Below, in pieces: positions 9,691 through 22,800 of a DNA stretch of 64,000 nucleotides; within the stretch, counting starts at the first letter, position 1, and every line of letters begins with the position of its first letter. The position numbers and the translations under genes were made by a program. This DNA is from Ligula intestinalis (taxonomy: Eukaryota > Platyhelminthes > Cestoda > Diphyllobothriidea > Diphyllobothriidae), in the NCBI GenBank assembly GCA_036362985.1, contig JAYGXS010000003.1, forward strand, positions 77,628,522 to 77,692,521, read 5' to 3'. The notes below the pieces were generated by a model. That model ran no database searches, was not told the DNA's origin, and saw nothing but the letters and a program-made list of their open reading frames with translations.

Positions 9691-11674
9691 GCACGATATA
9701 CCCAGTAGCACTTTTGTGAAATCTGCTTTGTGTGTAAGAAAACTTTAATAAACTTAAAATATTATAAAAATACGTGTTCAAAATTATTTTCTCTCGATTG
9801 TCCTTGGGTATGTTAAATCCCAGTCGAGGGGCAAGGTTTGGTTCGGACGCTGGGATTTAAAAATGGAAATAGGTCACAGTGCGCAAAGGATGCTATCAAA
9901 GACTGAGTCAATGTTTGCGTTGACTAACCGGCCATGAACCTCTCTGCGGCTTCCCTTAATAGCTGCTTAAGATTGCGGTAGTGGCCTTTCCTAAACGCGA
10001 CCTTAAAGGCCTCCTCAACTGAGGGTGATCCGCGAGAAATCGTAAAGGCCTCTGAAGGATGGTATGTTACAGGTAAATTATTACTACTTACTTAATATTA
10101 GTTTATAAACCTTCGTCTTGAAAAAGGCTTTCGTTCCCTTTGCCGCCCGTGCAGCGTCACCTCTTCAGTGATTCTATCGGCTAAGAGTCTGAAAGGCCCT
10201 TTTGACGAAGGCTGAGAGACCAGTTGCGTCAACGTTGGAGAAGAATGCGGTCTAGTAATTTTCGCTTAATGAAGGGCGCACTTACTTCTTTCTTACGGAA
10301 ATTCTAATAAGATAAGGCTTCCTCGAACTCCATCAGTTCACTCCACGTTTCGGCTTGCGGGATTAGTGGCTGAAGTCCCAGTCGCAGGCTGCACTTCCCC
10401 ATTCGCTATTTGCAGAAGCAAATTTTCAATGCGGACGAGCCGCTTTTCCAGGCGCTCTTCCTGAATTACGTCTTAGCGCATGTTGTCCATCAACGTTTAA
10501 ACAATCCATTTCAACACTTTCTTGATGGGCTTATTCGAAGCCTATGACGGGTAGTCCTCGAAACAGGCTTCGACATGCTTGAAAAATCGACATCGATACA
10601 CAAATTACGCGATATAGTCCAAAGGCAACGTTCAGGCAGCAATTTGACTGCTCAACAGCGACACAATGCACCAAATGTTTTAAAGCTTGAACTCTCCGAC
10701 TTGTTGAAGTTATCCCTGATTCTGGTCAAGCCAGTGTCATAACAATATTATAAGTTAGGAAAATTCTTGCAAATTTAGTTTGGAATTATGTCAAGAGTCC
10801 AGTTTGTCTTTCCTAGAGCATTCTCACTCTTATATAACTATATAACAGTCGTGAGCTGATTCTATTCGCCTAATTTATTACTGATCACAATCGGATTTTA
10901 TTTATGTTTTTTAAGTATGAACTTATAGAGAAATGTAAATTTAATGTAGAAAATTAAAGTGAACTTACTTGCCACTTTTTAAACTTAACGTGATTTTTGC
11001 AACCTGCCGGAAAGAAGCTTATTTAGAGCCGGCAATTTTTCGTAGCTGTAATTTATTGCATTTATGCTGAAAGCTTATCAATATAAAACCTTGCCTTATC
11101 AAGCCTTATAAATCGATAAAACATCAGACAGTGCGCTTCTAGTCTGCTTGGTGCAATTGATCAATATGTTCCAAACATATATCCCCACGCCAATTATTTC
11201 AAAGGCAGTGAACAGGTCTAGCTTTGTGCATGTCTTCGGCTGAACCACTTTCTATTCCTACAGCGAGATTTGCTAAGATACCAAGATTCTTGAGCAGACA
11301 TTTGTTGAAGCAATTTTCACAAGTTTGAAAGCAAGTCAGCAGCAACCAGTGTAACCAATGTACGTAGTTATAACACGTCAAATCTGTCCTTTAACAGACG
11401 GCAAACTATTGGTTGCTGATTGGCGGTTAAATTTTAGAGATAGCAGCTGTAGCGGCCAGTCAAGACAGTAAGAATTTTGTGGTATAATGTCACTTGAAAT
11501 AATATTCCCTTGGGCTTAGCAGCTCTTAATTACAAGGGAGTCATAGCGTAGAGCAACTCTTAAATTTAACCCTACAAGTAGGATGACTAGGTAAAGGATG
11601 AACAAATTTCATTCTTTATTTTTGCTTACATGATAAACTAATGAAAAAAGCTTGACTGCTTAGATTACTTGCCA

Positions 11675-11955
11675 CTGTGCGGCGGATGATGGGGCTCGAT
11701 AATGAATCCCAAAGGGAGAGCGGGATGACTTTCGTGAGTGATCGGGGAACGTCAATGAACGAGTGTGAATACCTCCCGATATAAACCGACAAACTAACGA
11801 GCTTGTGGCTCAATGTTTAGCGCTTTAGACTTCATATCGAAAGATCGTGAGTTAAGGGCTCAAGTATTGTTGCCGTTGGGGCTGGATATGATTGGCTGAC
11901 GACGGCTCATAAGCCAGAAATAGCCATTCCAGTCCCCTTGTCTTTGCGAAAAATA
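11675..11955 (+). repeat. tRNA-derived SINE, family 1, nearly full copy
   Basis: The copy runs from ggggctcgataatgaatccc through a tRNA-like core (cttgtggctcaatgtttagcg as box A, a degenerate box B near 11850) to a 3' part with cataagccagaaatagcc and cccttgtctttgcg. The same order of blocks is seen at 15765-15968, 52455-52690 and, in part, elsewhere. It lies upstream of the ADPRM-like gene. The region 11960-12565 that follows shows nothing I recognise. Confidence 0.7.
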
Positions 11956-12564
11956 CTTTCTGACTAGAAATAAATTGATTTTTTTCCCTGTGCGCCCCTT
12001 AGTATTGAGCGATCAAAAACTTAAGAACGTGCAGTCTGTGACCGATCTCATAATATTCTAACGACTACTCTGAAGTCTTCTTTCGATTGCGAGGAATTGC
12101 CTACTTGGGTCCGCAAAATGGATTATCATGCAGTCTGATCACATCATATTTCCGATGCGTCTTGTTTCTGAGTTTTGGAGGAGTTTTTCCTGGTAGCCTT
12201 AAGAAACCACACTTACTTACTAGATGAGTACAATAATGCATATTAGAGCATTTTACGTATAAAAACATTAAAGTTTCTAAGGGCATCCCGATGTGACGCA
12301 AATATCTTGTGATCGTACTATCCGATGATCAATATTATAACGTCATTTAAGTTATCTTCCTAATGAAAAAGAAAATTAAGAATTTTGCTCGACACTGCAT
12401 GAAAGTGGTCACTGACCGTAGTTATCTACTGATGAACTTATTATTGAACTGAGGCTTGGGTCATAAGCTAAACTGGCAGACCAGTGGCGCATGTGCCATT
12501 TTGTCACTTCCACTATCTTCTTCGTACGAATTGATACAAAGGTTCGCCCTCTACGCGCTCGCAT

Positions 12565-12685
12565 GAGTAAGAGAGATGGTTGGCCGAGCACTGAAGCAAC
12601 TTGTTTAATGTTCTGAGCTTTCGAACTCGTGCAGGAGTTCATCGTCATAAGTAGCAGCAGCTACAGGGAAAGCTACGTGTGTAAG
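12565..12685 (+). repeat. Interspersed repeat, family R3, copy 1
   Basis: Blocks such as gagcactgaagcaacttgtt, gagctttcgaactcgtgcag and gtagcagcagc recur in the same order at 34185-34300 and, with more divergence, at 53745-53870. Class unknown. Confidence 0.55.
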
Positions 12686-12689
12686 GGGT

Positions 12690-13803
12690 ACAATGAACCC
12701 AATAACTCAAGTCTGAACGTGACTGCGCAGGGCTATGTACGTTGGCGCCAAATCGATACATTGAGTGATTGACTTCCTATCAGTCAACCAAACTTCAAGC
12801 AATTTTTGGCTCGTCTTGTTTTCAGCGCGGATGCTTATATTAATGACTTAGAAGTTGAACATACGGTGCGTTTCCTAAATGTGCGCAGCTACTTGCGGTA
12901 CTTGATCGCTACGTCACACAGTCAAATTATGCTTATGAATGCGCAACCCGCGCATGCATATAATCTGAGCTGTGTAGTAACCAGGACCGTTCAGGCATGG
13001 GATGCGATAACTCTCTCATATCATCTTAGTTACTTAGTCGGTCGTTGAATTAAATGAATCGGCTGCGCATGGTTGCTCTAGACCGCTGGTATAAATCGAC
13101 TTTCGCCGACTTGTTTTATATGGTTCATCCTTGGCTTGTTCAAATACAGAGTATAATATTAAAAATTTTATCTTAAAGACATTTTTCCGATGCAATCTGC
13201 AGTCAAATATGGATGACTGGTCAAAAAATTGGTGCTTAATCCAGTATCATGTGCATGACCGTTGCAACTATTGTTGGAATTATCCTTACAATTACTTACA
13301 TGAGTTTAACAATTAGTACAAATTTAATTCTCTGCATTAGTTCCGTTTTGTTACCAACCACGCCCAGTACGCCTTCTTTCCCGCATGTGTGTTTGGCGTT
13401 TTTGCTCTATTAAGGGTCATGTTTAAAACGCCAGTACCGACAGAAGGACAATTTCTTAGGCGTTTGTAACACCACAAAAGCCCAATGTCTTACTACTTCT
13501 ACTCTGTCGTCCCAGAGATAGGAATAATAACTGAATTAATAAAGCTCTCCGCTTTTATAATGTTTTATTTTGTTATTGAATCCCAACGCTTAGTATCTGG
13601 GTTGATCCTGGAATTTAGTTAATTTTTGAAGTCGGTTACAAGGTCATTATCGACCTTGAAAGATGTGTCTAACGATACCTGGGGTTAAAATGTTTATGCC
13701 CACTGACTGCTCTTTGTAACTATGTGTTGCATTGCGCATGCAAAATACTTTCAGGTTAATTCCGTACTTCACGCCTCTGTGTTAACAGAGTCTCCACACA
13801 AGA
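12690..13803. other. Unassigned sequence upstream of the ADPRM-like gene
   Basis: No convincing exon, repeat or RNA gene is seen. It would include the promoter and 5' UTR of the gene starting at 13804, but no core promoter element can be assigned with confidence. Confidence 0.5.
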
Positions 13804-16800
13804 ATGTCGGCCAATGAGCGTCACGATTTGTTCGAGAGCGTTCTTCCAAAATGCCCGATGGAACGATACGTTTCGAATTTTCCCTGCCCTGGTCCGCATA
13901 GACACTACCTGAATTTCTATGACGACAATCCAAATGCCCCGGTTGGCAAAGGTGAAGTATTCTGTCGCCTTTTTGTCTTCAACAATCTCCGCTATTCCAA
14001 GACAAATGCCGGTAACGGCAAGTACCTCAACGGCTGCAGACGCCTGCTGGAGAGCGTGTTAATCTGCGCGGGAACCTGTAACGTGGAACTAATTCTGAAC
14101 CTGGGCGGAACCATCGATACCAGCAACATTGAAACAAACGCAGAACTGCAGGATTTGATTGAAGACATGCGACTAGAGTTCACACGAAGCTATTTAAAGG
14201 TTGGTTTTTAAATGCATGAGCCCCCTATAGGTGGTTCGGTTTCGCTAGGTTCACCACGTTTTAGGCGACATGGAGGCGGCAGTCCGAACGCAGTACATAC
14301 AAAGTTTTTTCGCCGAGACTGCAAGGAGGTTGGATGACACCCGGAGTTGTGTGAGGTGTTGCGGAAACACCTTTTACAAGGTAAGGGGAAGAAAAGCCAT
14401 TACGTATGTCTGATTTGAAATGTTATTCCACTGGCTTAAGGCAGTGTTGTAGCCGTATATGAAAACATAGGTCCCTTTAATTTTCCCACTTGACCTTAGG
14501 CATACATATAAGTAAACAGGTAAGCTCAGAAGGTATGGCTGTTCGCCAGCCCAATCCGCATGCAGTTTAGATGCGAGGCTGCGATTGAGTCTGCGAAGGC
14601 AGCCAGCTAACGCATTTACTAGACACACTTTCAGCCCAATTTGTGTTGTATGTTTAGCAGCTAATGATTGGACTGGGAGTCAAATGACGACGGCTCCTCC
14701 TAATCGTCTGATTGTGTTAACCTTGCTGTACCAGGTTGTGCTGCGCCGTGCGTATGCGGATTCACCGGCTCTGTCAGCCACTGCGCGCATCTCACCCCAA
14801 ACGATCGACCGACTTGGACGTTGACCTGATACTGGAGGTAGGGGAGAGAGTAAGCTCGACACCGCAGCGCATTTTTCCTCACCATAAACAATCAGATGCG
14901 CTGGAAGCTAGCATGGTGTGCTAAAAGCCGTGGCTTGTAGGATTGCCAACCGAAAGGTCAGACCGCGCGTTCAGTTCACTGCGTGTTTTGTTGTGTGAGT
15001 GGCTGACGGGCGGACTGAGTGTCAGGCTGCAGTGGCTCCTTCTTAATGGGACTTTTATGGCACTCTCACGCAACTGGGAGATCCTGCAACCTGCGCTCGA
15101 TTCCGTCTCCAGTCTTTTTAATTCTGTTTTGATAACAAGCACAAGTGGGTGGGGGGAGAAGGTGTGCAGTAGATGCTTCGCAAGTCTACTATCAGTTAGA
15201 AGAGTTCCAAGCCTAACTCACCACGTATGCCATCAGCTTGCCGAAGCACGCGGTGGACATCGTCGAAATCAACAGTCAAACTGTCACCCCGTATACAAGA
15301 GATATCCTTACTCATGAAATTGAATTCGTTTCATAGGATAACCCTTGTTACGCATCCTCAGACCAAGCTGCGTCCTCTAAAGTCCTACGCCGGTAAAAAA
15401 GAACGGTTGTTCTCAAAATGGAGGCATATTGTGGTTGAAAAATTAACATGACCTTGTTTAGAAACGCTCATTTGTTTTATAAAAGCGGAAAATCCTGAAA
15501 AGTAAAAATCAGTTTAATTAAATAAACTTAAGTTGTAATTGAACAGAAAACTTGCCCGTTCAAAACTCCGACCTAATAAAGCAGCATAATTATGATTGCT
15601 TTGAAAATTGTGCTTGAGTGCATTCTGGAGAGGGATATGCATGCAATGTTAGACACGGCCGCTAAAAAACAGCCCAAGGTTCGAATATATATTCCAACAC
15701 CATTTCAGGAGATCTGGTCGTTTTCATTCATTTCTACCATACTCTAATATCCGCTTACTAGAGGCTATTATGGCTGTCAGGGCCTCTCCCGAGGCCCAAG
15801 GCAGGGCGGGACAGATGAGTTTAGTCAGTGGTCACGCGAACTTTCATAAACGAGTGTTAATATCCCCTATGCTAAACCGGCGCGAAAACGAGCTCGTGGC
15901 CCATTCAGTTGAGCGTTTGAATCACACCAAAAAGGTCGCGAGTTCGAGGCTCGGGTCTGGATATGACAAGTCAATTCAAATCAAGTTTATTAAAGGAAAT
16001 ATAGGCAAATGCCTTTGAACTCCCTCTTGGTGAATAGTCTTTAAGAAATGCATCGGCACAGCCGAGCCTTCCAAAGAAGTCGTTGACACACTTGTAGACG
16101 ACTACTCCCTTGTTTCAAGTAATGCACTCACACTCAGTTAACACGAGCCAGCAGTGTAACTGATAAAGAAGAGCAGACAGTGAAAAAAACTCAGAAGGCA
16201 TGGCTCATAATTCAAAATGGAATGTCCTTTTGGAGAAAAACTTTCGCTCGTGCGGTAAAGTATGTGAATGATAGGAACAGGATGCTTCTGTGAATGTTGG
16301 TGACAGCCACGGCGTCTATGGCGAGTATTATCTACATCCAAAGGGCCATATGAGGAGGAGACCTGAGAGTCACGAGAACGTCCCCAAGAACCGGAGATGC
16401 GACCATGATACGCCCTTGCTGTGTCAAGAGCAGAGGAACCCGCCACGTCGTCAGCAGTCGCTTTTTAGGTCGATACGAAATAAGACATGGCAGGGCTGCG
16501 TAGCCTAGGACCTTAGGTGCGGTAGGTGCGAACTCAAACGCGATTAGCGCAGTTCGCATAGTGAGCAGAGACGTCGGGTAGGTAATACGACTTAAAACGC
16601 ATTTACTTAAATAATAACACTACTTAAAATTTACTATTAGTATATACGTATAGCATTTCAGTGTTTGGATTCAGAGCATGCCTTGACAACGGCTAATAAG
16701 CCAGAAGTGGCAACTCCAGTCTCCCCTGTCTTTGCCACCAAAACTATTTGTTTCTACCTTGTTTGAGATACTTTGGACTAAGACAAACAGGTTTTCGCTT

Positions 16801-19800
16801 GATTGCGCCGATAGGAGCGTCACAAGCATAATGTATTCGATAAGTTCATGCGTTGACAGGCTAGTCAGTGACTGCCACACAGCGGCAGAATATTAGCAAA
16901 AATATCTCCCTAAGCATCAAGCTAACGTCTTTCTTGCCACTTATCTCCATCACATCTTCCTTGTAAAAAACCGTGTTATGCCATATCAACACTTCAGCAC
17001 CTAACTTATGTAGTTTATGCGAGAAATCTCTTGAATTAACGAACATTCCAACTGCGGCATGACGTGCGCTACTGTTTTTTCCCATTAGCTACCAATCGGC
17101 CGTGAGTACACACTGATTGTTCTCGATGGTTATGAACTATTAGTTGTGGATCCCAAGAAATCAGAACTCTGCCCGAATTCTGCGACCTCTACGAAGCCTG
17201 CGACCTCTACGGATTCTGAGGAGACTGGAGACGGGTTTCGCCTCAATTTTCCTATTCGTGACGCATCAGGAAAAAAGGTGAGTTCTCTTCGATTATTCGC
17301 TGAAAAGTAGCCACATACGTCCTGGTTGATCGTATCCTCACCAGATAGGCCATTGTTTATAACTCGGTATCCACCTTTATTTTAAACTACTCACTAGCTG
17401 ATACTGCGTGTACAGTAAAACGAAGATCGAGCCAGTATATATGAATAATGAGTTCGTCTACGCTTACTGCCCTACATGACCTGGCCCCTGCCATTAAAAG
17501 CAGCCTGCAGAGTTCAGAGTAAATCTGCATTGACCACTCGCATATGCCACGAGTGGTAAATTTAGATTTATTGCTTCACTTTAAAGTTGGCCTTTAAAAC
17601 ACAGTATATTGAACTTAGGCGAGGATATGTTTGCCTTCGATAAAGTTTCTTCAGACCTGTATTTTTAAATAAATACAGTAGATTACCTTTCTCATGAAAG
17701 TTTAAAGGAAATCCTAAAATATGTTTCCAATTTGAACAGAACGTTTGATTTTATATTTCTTAAGGTATAGCCTAATCTCAAGACAGTTCAGTCATGGCAG
17801 GATGCCGGCCAATGAAATAGCTTCTTTCTGACTGACTGACTGACTGCCTGCATGAATTGTGTGAAAAATGACTACTTAAGAAGGTTACATTTCCTGGCTG
17901 ATTTTAGAAACTCTTATGAATTAAGATATATTTTATAGAAAATATGTTCAAAATACTCCTTTTTGTACTCGTTTGGGTGACATTAACCTTACTTATACTT
18001 TGAGAAAGGGTATATTTCGATTTTAAAAGTTCTCTCATCTAGAAATGTCTGACGGCCGTGAAATGTTCATGCATAATGCATCGCATCCCTCAAGTTATTA
18101 ATGTTGTCTATAAAGTGTACAACATGATTTACCTCTTTTGCAAAATTAATTGAGAACTCTGTGACCATAGGAAATACGTGCGTTTCATTGAACAGAATGC
18201 ATACAGCGAGTAGAAAGGAAAAATTGAATTCGAGTTAAATTACTGGCAGGATTCAAAAGTATTCGACACTTTAAAATTTTAGAAAATCATCAAATAATCT
18301 TTCTTAGCGTACAAACTTTGAAGTGGGCACGAGTTTCCACCAAAAGTGTACGAAAATGCAAAGTTTTATGTTCGTTTTCTTAAAAATAAATTTTAATTTA
18401 TTAGGTCTTTGATAATCAAGGAGAAAAATGCATGCTACGCAAGTGGTTATTTTATACAGAAAATGGTTTTCGCAGGTCGTCAGGAGGAAGTCCGTTCAAA
18501 ATTCGGCGTCATTACTGGCGTAAGCTTTCTTGAGATGAGTCTGTAAAATAACTAGTGTCAAGGTCCTATTTAAGTAATTTTTTGAATTGAAAAGATATTT
18601 CAGAATGAAGCGGAACCGACAACGACAAAGAAGACCCGAATGGCAATTTCTGGTTTGTTAGCTGTCACCAGTAAGTCATATGCAAGCCCAGGGGTGGCGA
18701 CGCCCCAAACTTCAAATTCGTGTTCTTTAGTCATCAACTGCAAAAACTCTACCATTGAACCACGGGCTCATTGCTCTGTTTTTGTTAATTGCGATCGGCA
18801 ATATGATAGTAGAAGGGCACTAAGCGATCTGGTTATGGACCACGGACGTCCATTTGTGGCTTGGAGCTCAATCTAATAGGCCAGAAATTGACCTTTCGGT
18901 CTCCCTAGTCTTCATCGGTTTTACTTCATGATATAGTACTACTGCGAGGCACAACGAGAAGAGCATTTTCCCTTAACAGATCGGCGAACGTCCTGCTATC
19001 GAAATCTCAGAATTTTGGTCGGCATTTCAAAAAGTAGGGAATCTCCTGTAAGTAACTGAAGTATGAAGGCAAATAGAAAAGTTCATGCTAGTACTTGGGA
19101 GGCGAAGGAGAATAGTGGAAATCGAGACAGGTAATTATATTCGGGCCATGGTAACCGAGGTGCCCGAATGAAGCTTTCTGCGTGCACAAGACCGATCTGC
19201 CTAATCTGAGTGCATCCGCCTTTGCCAGAGTCAACAGACATTGCCCAGCTGCTTTTTACTAGCCTACAGAGACCTGTTCAAGTACACAGAGTGCCTCTTT
19301 AGTATGTGTTTACCATTTGCGCCAGAATAGGGCTGGTTAGTTTCTTGTCTTGGCCTTTTCCTATCCATGCTGGAAGGTGCCCTCTGATTCTTTTGGAAAA
19401 AATGTTTATTTGTGCAATCAATATATTCTGCCCCACATGAGCACACAAGTGGATAAATACACATGGAGGTGCACTGAACCGGTCCTTTGTCGTTGCCCTC
19501 TCTGTATAGGATGGAAGCAGTCGATATCAAGGCGTGGGCGTAAGCTGCTAGAAAGGTGCTAGGTACAGATTGGCTTAGGTCCTTTTTAGCAATTACTCAA
19601 GCTTGGCGATTGTCAAAACTTGTGGAAAGATCACACTTCATCAGGGCTGCCTCCTCTCGTCTTAACAACGAATTTGTGGAAGTCGCAGTTCCGCCTTCAA
19701 CCAACTGCAAGAGCAATCATGCAAATTATAAGAGACTATTTAGTCTTTGTGGCTGCATTTTTTCATGTCACCGAAGATCTGCTGCAACTATACCGCCTTA

Positions 19801-22800
19801 AAAGTCGTCGTCTTCTTTCATTTCCCTGATGATTTTACTTAAGAGGTGCTCCTACACCGAACCATTTTCTACACCGTAGGACTTCAAGTGGACTCTAAAA
19901 GATAACACTTTATCCATAAAAAAACCTTTAGAGCACCGATCATTCATTCGTCTCTGCTTCAACTATCTGCAAGCCTTGAGAGTCCTCGCTGAAAGGTTGT
20001 CATTCTCTTTTACTTACAGTGTACCATGCACGAGGATGCCAATTCGACTCGAGTGGGGTGGCCTCAAGAAATGCAGACTAAGGGTCATTTTATTACTGCC
20101 GGTGAGAAGGCCGCAATGCCCAGACTTCGAACAGCCGTCTCAAAGAGTCAACTGCGTTGGCTGGAAGAAGCTCTGCTCAGTTGCATGCACAATAACCAAA
20201 ACGTAGTGGTTGCCTGTGAGTTAATTTTGCACAATAATCTACAGTTAAACCGTCATTATCGACCATGTCCATCGTGTTGCCTGAAACAGGACAGACTATG
20301 GGACGGTGACGGACAAAGCATCTACCGCTTCCTTTCTCTTCTCTCACGCATCCGATGCCAGGATTAAAATAGGGTCAAGAAGACCGAAAGTAGCATCGGA
20401 CGCCGTGGCTGGTAAAGTAACAATGCCCGTCTACGCGTACCACACACGATCTGGTCTTCAGTACATGTGCATGCTTTTGGTAGGGATTCGACACAAGTGA
20501 CTGCGAGAGGTAATCAGCCCGCCTATGCGTGCCACGCACGATGCGGCCTCAAATCATACACCGGCTTTCTTTTTTNNNNNNNNNNNNNNNNNNNNNNNNN
20601 NNNNNNNNNNNNNNNNNNNNNNNNNNNNNNNNNNNNNNNNNNNNNNNNNNNNNNNNNNNNNNNNNNNNNNNNNNNTAAGTAGGGTAACCTATATGTTTGT
20701 CAGCTTCCTGTTGTATAGACTTAGTTAGTGTTTGGGAAGGCTGCATGCTAACGGTTGAGTTCCGGATCCCACCCTTTCGACGATCTGAATTGGGTGACTT
20801 AATCGAACGTTTGGGAAGACTCTGATCGAGTATCGAAGCTGTTGGTCTACCTGACGTAGAGGGCATTTCGGAATTTCTAGGAGGGCTACCAGAATTACTA
20901 GTTATGGCAATTGAGGAAGCATCGATCTTGGAAGTAGATGGGGATATCTTGTGACTTGAGGGGGATGAGACAGTTGCTGCACTGGGGAGCAGTAATCTAG
21001 GTTGCCAGGAATAAGAGTACATGGCTCGCTAGGCTTCCTAGGGCTACGACCAGGAACTTGAGCCGGTTGCGGTGAATTTACTGTTTTATTAGAAGAACTT
21101 GACGCTATTCTTCGCTGCATTGGAGTGAGATCATGACAGAGGCAATACATTGCATTTCTCAGATATTTGGAAACTAGCTCTTGCTGTTTTAAAAATGGCG
21201 TCCATTTCAATGGGTGAAAAAAGCTTGACTAAAATGGGCGGCTTTTTACTGCACACAATTTCTTCCTGCTGGAAATAAAGTTAAAACTTTATCACATGTA
21301 TGTTTTACCCATCCTAGAATACTGCTGTCCCCTCTTTTGCCTGATGAATGCTTCGGACCGCGGTAAGATTGAAAATGTACAGAGGGTATTTACTCGCAAA
21401 ATATTCGCTCTTCCTCGATCCACTATTTCTTATACGGAGAGATGTCAGTTAGCGAACATGACATTTCTTTGGGTCAGAAGATTCGAAGCGGGCCTCTGTT
21501 TCCTCTTTCGGGTTAACTCTACCCCTAACCTTCCACGAATCAACGCTCTCATTCCCGCAGATAGACCTTATGCCACTCGTAATTCCTCCAGGATTATTGC
21601 ACCCCCCTTAAGCTCCACTTCGAAACATTCTCACTTCTTTGCCTCCAAATATGCCTTCCTCTGGAATAATATTCCCCTCGAAATTAGGCTGTCGTCTATC
21701 TAAGCAGTTTTAAAGTCAAATTACGTAAACATTTAACTTCGGAAGATATAAAGTCCTTGTTATCCGTCTCCTTCCTAAGAACACACAACTTTTGGACTTT
21801 GAAAAGGGTCCCCCTGATATCTGATGTGGTTATGTTTAGATCAATTTTTTTTCATACATGTCTATTTCTTCATTCTTTCAGTGATATTTGCAACGATGTT
21901 TCGTCCACTTCTCTGTCCAGTCATCATTGCCGTTTTCTCCATTCTCCGTTTTACAACCCTGACGATAGGCTTCATGGTCTTTAGTCATGCTAGTGGCGGT
22001 TCTGCTATTTTCGCCAGCTCGTCGCTAAACTCCGCAGTCTACAAGGTCACATCTACGGCGTTTCGTTGATGATCAGGTGACCTCTGCCGTTCCCTCGTCT
22101 TCCTGACTCCATTGTCCGCGATGGCCTCCTCCGGTCTCATCTCCCTGATGGTTGATCATTAAGCCAGTTGGGCGGTATAACAATGGTGAATGACAGCCTC
22201 TGCTGTTATATGATTTCTCCAATTACAAGAAGCGTTTCCATCCCTCATTCGTTCTCATCAACAGTCCTGTCTCATTTGCACTATCATCGATCCTATCAAC
22301 CAACCCCTTAATTTTTTTGGAGCAGTTTTTTTTTCTCTTACGTTTTGTTTTTTTTTAAGCGGAGGTTCGCTGAACTCCGCCCCAGCTTAAATGGTAGGAG
22401 TATTTTTTCACTGCTTCCTCCTTAGTTCACCATGCATTGACTACTATTTCAAAACGACGATATGTTGGTGAATATGAATTAATCTACCAACACTTCTAAA
22501 CGCTCCCGCCGTCTATGTGGTTGTTTCATGGAGAGCAGCATTTATCAACTTTGCATTTATTTTTTCACAGCATTAAGTTTGCAATGACGAGGCCCTCCGG
22601 GCCTAAAATATCAAATTTATTTATTTATTGATGACAGTCGAATAGCCTCTGCTATTTTATAGTTAAATCCGCAGGAGTAGAAAAATTTCATTGTAACGTC
22701 CATTGGCCAAATCGATTTTGGAACGTTTTTCAGAATAAAATTGTACATCCTTTTTTGCAAACTCGCTGCAATTTTTCATTGCAGACAAATCTATTTTCTC

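Larger units (their letters stand above)
7719..11538 (-). mobile_element. Helitron 5' segment, copy 1
   Basis: This segment is repeated in the same orientation at 60279-64000, with small indels (about 100 bp shorter there). On the minus strand the first coding part is the N-terminus of a Helitron Rep/helicase protein, at about 8330-7805. Further right is a long non-coding stretch with a GC-rich block (8580-8880), a cluster of CGTACGAA-type motifs (9560-9640) and AT-rich DNA. In this copy the rest of the Helitron protein is missing because a LINE begins at 7718. The right boundary is uncertain: the second copy runs off the window at the position matching 11538. Confidence 0.75.
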
